This document shows, piece by piece, positions 60,509-64,000 of a stretch of 64,000 bases of DNA. Within the stretch, counting starts at the first letter, position 1; every line of letters begins with the position of its first letter. Both the position numbers and the translations under genes were made by a program. A model generated the notes under the pieces. It was not told the origin of the DNA, ran no database searches, and worked only from the letters and a program-made list of their open reading frames with translations. The stretch is from Solirubrobacter sp963792915 (GTDB taxonomy: Bacteria > Actinomycetota > Thermoleophilia > Solirubrobacterales > Solirubrobacteraceae): NCBI GenBank assembly GCA_963792915.1, contig CAWBYD010000007.1, positions 248,001 through 312,000 on the forward strand, read 5' to 3'.

Positions 60509-61006
60509 TCACACGCTCTGGTGCGCCACCTTCAGGAGGCTCGCCACGCCGATCGGCTGTCCGTCGGCGATCAGCAGGTCGCGCAGCTCGGGGTCCAGCC
60601 CGGGGCCGTTGCCGGTGGGGGGTGGAGCGGTCCGCGGTCCCGGAAGGTAGCCATCGGCGATCAGCGCGGCGCGCAGGTGCGCGACGGTGACCGACGGCGC
60701 TCCGGCGCGCCCGGCCTCGGCGCGCGCCCGCATCAGCACCTTGCGGGCGTCGGGAGCGATCACGAACCGCGCGGTCCGCTCCTCGAGCACGCTGCGGTAG
60801 CGCCGGTGGGCGGCCTGGCGGGAGATCCCGAGGGCGGCCGCGACTGCGCCGAACGAGTCGCCGGCCTCGAGCGCGCGGGCGACCTGCTGGCGCTCGAACA
60901 CGTCGAGCTCCACGCGCAGGGCCGTCAGCGCGCGCAGCGCGGCTTTCGGGTCGCGTGTCGTCAGCGCCCGCTCGAGCAGTGCCAGGATTCGGTCCGTGAT
61001 CGGCAT
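60509..61006 (-). CDS. Helix-turn-helix protein with Clp N-terminal-like repeat
   Basis: 165 residues from the ATG at 61006. Residues about 10-75 include a helix-turn-helix (DSFGAVAAALGISRQAAHRR); residues 80-115 (APDARKVLMRARAEAGRAGA, SVTVAHLRAALI) resemble one Clp_N repeat, as found in some actinobacterial regulators. The rest is Pro/Gly-rich. It may be a small DNA-binding regulator with a chaperone-type sensing motif. Divergent from the sigma factor gene. Confidence 0.75.
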   Translation of the reverse strand: MPITDRILALLERALTTRDPKAALRALTALRVELDVFERQQVARALEAGDSFGAVAAALGISRQAAHRRYRSVLEERTARFVIAPDARKVLMRARAEAGRAGAPSVTVAHLRAALIADGYLPGPRTAPPPTGNGPGLDPELRDLLIADGQPIGVASLLKVAHQSV

Positions 61007-61093
61007 CGACGCTGCAACGGGAGCGCGCGACAAGGGTTGGGTCCTACCCGACGTTCGCCTCGCGTGGGCGTTGTTCGGGTATGAGGTCGTTCT

Positions 61094-62443
61094 GTGAGCA
61101 GTGTGCTGGCACGCCCGGGCCGCAAGGAGGCCGCCGCCTTCGCCCGCCTGTACGAGCGCCATCACCAGGAGCTCTACCGCTACTGCCGGTCGATCCTGCG
61201 CCACGAGCAGGACGCCCAGGACGCGCTGCAGAGCACGCTCGAGCGGGCCTTCACAGCACTCTCCGCGGGCGACCGGGACATCGAGCCGCGCCCGTACCTG
61301 TTCCGGATCGCGCACAACGAGGCGATCTCGATCCTGCGCCGGCGGCGCCCCGCGGAGCCGCTGGAGGACGCGCCGCAGCCGGGGGCGATCGACGACGTCG
61401 TGCAGGAGCGCGAGGCACTGCGCGTGCTGCGCGCGGATCTCTCGCAGCTGCCGGAGCGCCAGCGCGCGGCGCTCGTGTTGCGCGAGCTCAGCGGGCTCGG
61501 GCACGCGGAGATCGGGCAGGTGCTCGGGATCTCGGCGGCGGCCGTCAAGCAGGCGATCTTCGATGCCCGCACGGCGCTGTTCACGTTCCGGGAGGGCCGT
61601 GAGATGCCGTGCGCCGACGTGCGGCGGGCGCTGTCGGACGGCGACGGCCGCGTGCTGCGGGGGCGCGGCCTGCGGGCCCACCTGCGCGCGTGCGCGGGCT
61701 GTCGCGCGTTCCGCGCCGAGCTGACGCAGCGTCCGCGGCTGCTCGCAGCCCTGTGTCCGCCGCTCCCGGCGGGCGGCGCCGTGGCGCTGCTCGCGCAGCT
61801 CCTCGGCGGCGGGAGCGGCGCGGTCGCGGCCAAGGTGATGGTCGGCGTGGCGGTCGTCGCAGTCGCTGTGCCCGTCGCGCGCCACCACGCGCCGCCACCG
61901 CCGCCGGCGGCGGCGCACGCACAGCCGCGCGCGCTGCCGGCGGAGCGCGGCTTCCCGATCCGGCGGCTCGCCGCGACAGATGCCGACGAGCCCAGCCTGG
62001 GCGCGACGCCGAGCGCGCGGCGCCCGCGGCCGGCGGACCGAGCCGAGGCCGAGCCGCGCAAGCGGGCCAGGCCGGAGCACGCCCCGCGGCGGGAGGGCCC
62101 CAGGTCCGCCCCGCACGGCGGGACCGGGGCGACGCCGCGGGGACACGCCAAGTCCGCCCCCCACGGCGGGGCCGTCGCGACGCCGCCCAAGCGGACGCCG
62201 CCGGGGCAGGCGAAGAAGGAAGCCAAGCCGACCCCGCCGGGGCAGGCCAAGAAGGAAGCCAAGCCGACTCCGCCGGGGCGGGCCAAGGAGTCCAAGCCGG
62301 TGCCGCCCGGGCAGGCCAAGAAGGAGGCCGAGGCGACGCCGCCCGGCCAGGCCAAGAAGGTCGCGCCGGAGCCCGCCCCCGTCGCGTCACCTACGCCCGG
62401 CATCGCCCCGGGCAACGGCAAGGCGACGGGTCACGACAAGTAG
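61094..62443 (+). CDS. ECF sigma factor fused to zinc-finger anti-sigma-like and membrane segment
   Basis: 449 residues, GTG start. Residues 1-170: sigma-70 region 2 (AAFARLYERHHQELYRYCRS, ALQSTLERAFTAL) and region 4 (LPERQRAALVLRELSGLGHA, EIGQVLGISAAAVKQAIFDA). Residues about 175-210: zinc-finger motif H196-x3-C200-x2-C203 (HLRACAGC) as in ZAS anti-sigma factors. Then a hydrophobic segment at about 220-260, and a Lys/Pro-rich tail with about five copies of TPPGQAKKEAK. The fusion suggests a self-inhibited, membrane-held sigma factor. Confidence 0.9.
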   Translation: MSSVLARPGRKEAAAFARLYERHHQELYRYCRSILRHEQDAQDALQSTLERAFTALSAGDRDIEPRPYLFRIAHNEAISILRRRRPAEPLEDAPQPGAIDDVVQEREALRVLRADLSQLPERQRAALVLRELSGLGHAEIGQVLGISAAAVKQAIFDARTALFTFREGREMPCADVRRALSDGDGRVLRGRGLRAHLRACAGCRAFRAELTQRPRLLAALCPPLPAGGAVALLAQLLGGGSGAVAAKVMVGVAVVAVAVPVARHHAPPPPPAAAHAQPRALPAERGFPIRRLAATDADEPSLGATPSARRPRPADRAEAEPRKRARPEHAPRREGPRSAPHGGTGATPRGHAKSAPHGGAVATPPKRTPPGQAKKEAKPTPPGQAKKEAKPTPPGRAKESKPVPPGQAKKEAEATPPGQAKKVAPEPAPVASPTPGIAPGNGKATGHDK

Positions 62444-62444
62444 C

Positions 62445-63782
62445 TCAGGTCCTCGGGCGCCAGATACGCATGATGTCGCGCATCGAGATGATGCCGCGCA
62501 GCTCGCCGTCGTGGACGACCACCAGGTGCCGGAAGCCGCCGCGCGCCATCGCGTCGGCGGCCTCGTCGAGCCCCCAGTCCGCGTCGGCGAATGCCGCGTT
62601 GGCGGTCAGGTGGTCGCCGACCGTCTCGGTGTCGGGGTCCTCGCCCTTGCCGAGCGAGCGCACGAGGTCGCGCTCGGTGACGATCCCTGGGCCCGGCTGC
62701 TCGGGATCGATGATCACGACCGCACCCACGGTGTGCTCGGTCATGAATCGGGCGGCGTCCCGGAGGCTGCGTCCGGGCGTGATCGTGAGCACGTCCTCGG
62801 TCATCGCGTCTCGCACCTTCATCGCCGGCTCTCCTCTCCCGTGACTCGCGCTCGCCACAGTACGCAAATCCCCGGAGGCGCGCTGAATTGCAGCGGCATA
62901 CGCCTCGGGATCGGTCACGCCCTCGGTCGCGATCAGCAGGATCCGCCCGCGCAGGCCCGACTTGCGCAGCGCGGCGAGCGGCGCGGCGCCGCAGTCGCCG
63001 ATCCGCAGGCCACGCACCGCGAGCTCGCGCATCGCCGCCCGGGCCTCGTCGTCGCTGACCGTGATCGTGCCCGCCACGGTCTGCAGGTCCGGCCACGCGG
63101 CTGCGGAGACCTCCGCGCAGTCGAGCCCGGCCATGCTCGTGCCGGGCGTGGCGATCACCGTCGGCGCTCCGGCGGCCAGCGACGCCGTCAGACAGGCGGC
63201 GTGCTCGGGCTCGACGCCGATGATGCGGACGCCGCTCGCGTTCCCCCAGCGCGCCGCCGCGGCGCACAGTGAGCCGACGCCGGTCGGCACGAGCGCGACG
63301 TCGAAGTCGCCCTCGAGCTCGGCGAACAGCGTCGCGTAGCCGTCGATCACCCAGCGCGCGGGGCCGGACGCGCCGACGTCGGCGAGCTCGAGCACCCCCG
63401 GCTCGGCGCCCGCGGCCTGCGCCCGCGCGACGGCCTCCTCGTAGGTCCCGTCGACGATCTCGAGCTCCGCGCCCTCGCCGGCGATGGCGTCGCGGCGGGC
63501 GCGGGCTGAGCGCTCGGGCAGGTAGATGCGGCAGCGCAGCCCGCGCAGCTTCGCGACGCGGGCGACGGCGCGGCCGTGATTGCCGGCGCTCGCCGCGACC
63601 AGCGTGTGGACGCCCGGATCGTCGCGCAGCGCCCGCTCGACCGCCCAGCTCGCCCCCAGGATCTTGAACGCGGGCAGGCCGAAGCGGTTCGACTCGTCCT
63701 TGAGGAACACGCCCGGCTCGAGCTCGCGCAGCGGCGTCGGTGCGTATCCGGGCATCGCGCGGTGGAACTCGAGTGCGCTCAT
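62445..63782 (-). CDS. PLP-dependent lyase (threonine dehydratase/diaminopropionate lyase-like) fused to CBS pair
   Basis: 445 residues from the ATG overlapping the upstream TGA by one base. Residues 1-305: fold-type II PLP enzyme with Lys40 in RFGLPAFKILGA, SAGNHGRAVARVAK and PTGVGSLCAAA. Residues 321-445: two CBS domains (VRDAMTEDVLTITPGRSLRD, FRHLVVVHDGELRGIISMRD). No stop separates the parts, but GAGAGGAGAG lies before the internal ATG at 62822, so the CBS part may also be made alone as a 125-residue protein. The DAP-lyase-like RFGLxAFK motif favours diaminopropionate ammonia-lyase-type activity. Confidence 0.85.
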   Translation of the reverse strand: MSALEFHRAMPGYAPTPLRELEPGVFLKDESNRFGLPAFKILGASWAVERALRDDPGVHTLVAASAGNHGRAVARVAKLRGLRCRIYLPERSARARRDAIAGEGAELEIVDGTYEEAVARAQAAGAEPGVLELADVGASGPARWVIDGYATLFAELEGDFDVALVPTGVGSLCAAAARWGNASGVRIIGVEPEHAACLTASLAAGAPTVIATPGTSMAGLDCAEVSAAAWPDLQTVAGTITVSDDEARAAMRELAVRGLRIGDCGAAPLAALRKSGLRGRILLIATEGVTDPEAYAAAIQRASGDLRTVASASHGRGEPAMKVRDAMTEDVLTITPGRSLRDAARFMTEHTVGAVVIIDPEQPGPGIVTERDLVRSLGKGEDPDTETVGDHLTANAAFADADWGLDEAADAMARGGFRHLVVVHDGELRGIISMRDIMRIWRPRT

Positions 63783-64000
63783 CAGCCGGCGCGCCTGAGG
63801 TTCCGGAACGCGAGACGGTCCGGGTTGTGGCGCTGCTCTGACCACGGGAAGCCGTCGTTGTGGTAGCCGTTGCGCTCCCACGTGCCCGGCTCGTCGTGGT
63901 CGAGCACCTCCAGCGCGCAGACCCACTTGGCGGACTTCCAGAGGTAGCGGCGCGGGACGAGCAGCCGCGCCGGGCCGCCGTGCTCGCGCTCGAGCGGCGC
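63782..64000 (-). CDS. Sulfite oxidase-like molybdopterin oxidoreductase, C-terminal end only
   Basis: The visible 72 C-terminal residues (REHGGPARLLVPRRYLWKSA, KWVCALEVLDHDEPGTWERN, GYHNDGFPW) match the YedY/sulfite-oxidase-like family in their molybdopterin-domain end. The stop TGA overlaps the ATG of the PLP-CBS gene by one base, so they share an operon. The gene continues beyond the window; catalytic Cys is not visible. Confidence 0.88.
   Translation of the reverse strand, partial: APLEREHGGPARLLVPRRYLWKSAKWVCALEVLDHDEPGTWERNGYHNDGFPWSEQRHNPDRLAFRNLRRAG

Overview
The window is very GC-rich DNA with dense, mostly ATGA- or GTGA-overlapping genes, many GTG starts and few long gaps. It reads as the chromosome of a high-GC actinobacterium. 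The gene set (fused AccD/AccA-type carboxyltransferase, VKOR plus DsbA pair, secreted proteins sharing one C-terminal module, molybdenum hydroxylase clusters) suggests a Thermoleophilia/Solirubrobacter-like soil lineage, but that placement is inference. I found no rRNA, tRNA, CRISPR array, prophage or complete insertion sequence, and no gap above 300 bases lacks a gene.

Layout. 1-11.7 kb is a carbohydrate block: a truncated ROK regulator, a secreted ThuA-domain protein, and a seven-gene operon with its own DeoR regulator (FAD oxidase, two TIM-barrel isomerase/epimerases, Tm-1-like protein, creatininase-like amidohydrolase, Gfo/Idh/MocA dehydrogenase). 11.7-16.6 kb holds an ABC exporter, a NarL-type two-component pair, an inositol-monophosphatase-like enzyme and a small unknown. 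16.5-22.6 kb is an acyl-CoA dehydrogenase/biotin-dependent carboxylase operon (methylcrotonyl-CoA carboxylase type) with a divergent TetR regulator. 22.5-26.2 kb runs leftward: LarA-type racemase, GNAT, a frameshifted AccD/AccA-type carboxyltransferase and adenylate kinase. 26.2-37.1 kb is a GntR-controlled rightward operon: FAH-family hydrolase, a four-polypeptide molybdenum hydroxylase with split large subunit, EthD-like protein, MoxR ATPase, CoxE-like VWA protein, amidohydrolase, XdhC and an acyl-CoA ligase. 37-46.4 kb mixes a membrane protein, DsbA/VKOR, LacI with its operator, alanine dehydrogenase/Lrp, MarR/SRPBCC, a YtcJ-like amidohydrolase, a VTT protein and a Cys/Met PLP enzyme. 46.4-53 kb carries MoaD-like, acetamidase/formamidase and a branched-chain/amide-type ABC importer. 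53-64 kb has a giant secreted BNR-propeller protein, a DrrAB-type exporter with TetR, a cupin, another TetR with FMN reductase and YceI, a sigma factor fused to a zinc-finger anti-sigma-like tail, a PLP-CBS fusion and the end of a sulfite-oxidase-like gene.

Main unusual points. (i) The importer ATPases have complementary defects: LivG domain with good Walker motifs but altered signature, LivF with good signature but no Walker A, predicting one active and one dead ATP site. (ii) A palindromic element of about 31 bp with core GGGGTCAGACCCC occurs about nine times at four loci, once in frame inside the biotin carboxylase gene and once between the apparent native start and body of livF. (iii) Two secreted proteins about 50 kb apart share a roughly 135-residue C-terminal module. 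(iv) A hexamer close to TAGGCT sits 6-9 bases before several start codons that lack a ribosome binding site, indicating leaderless mRNAs.
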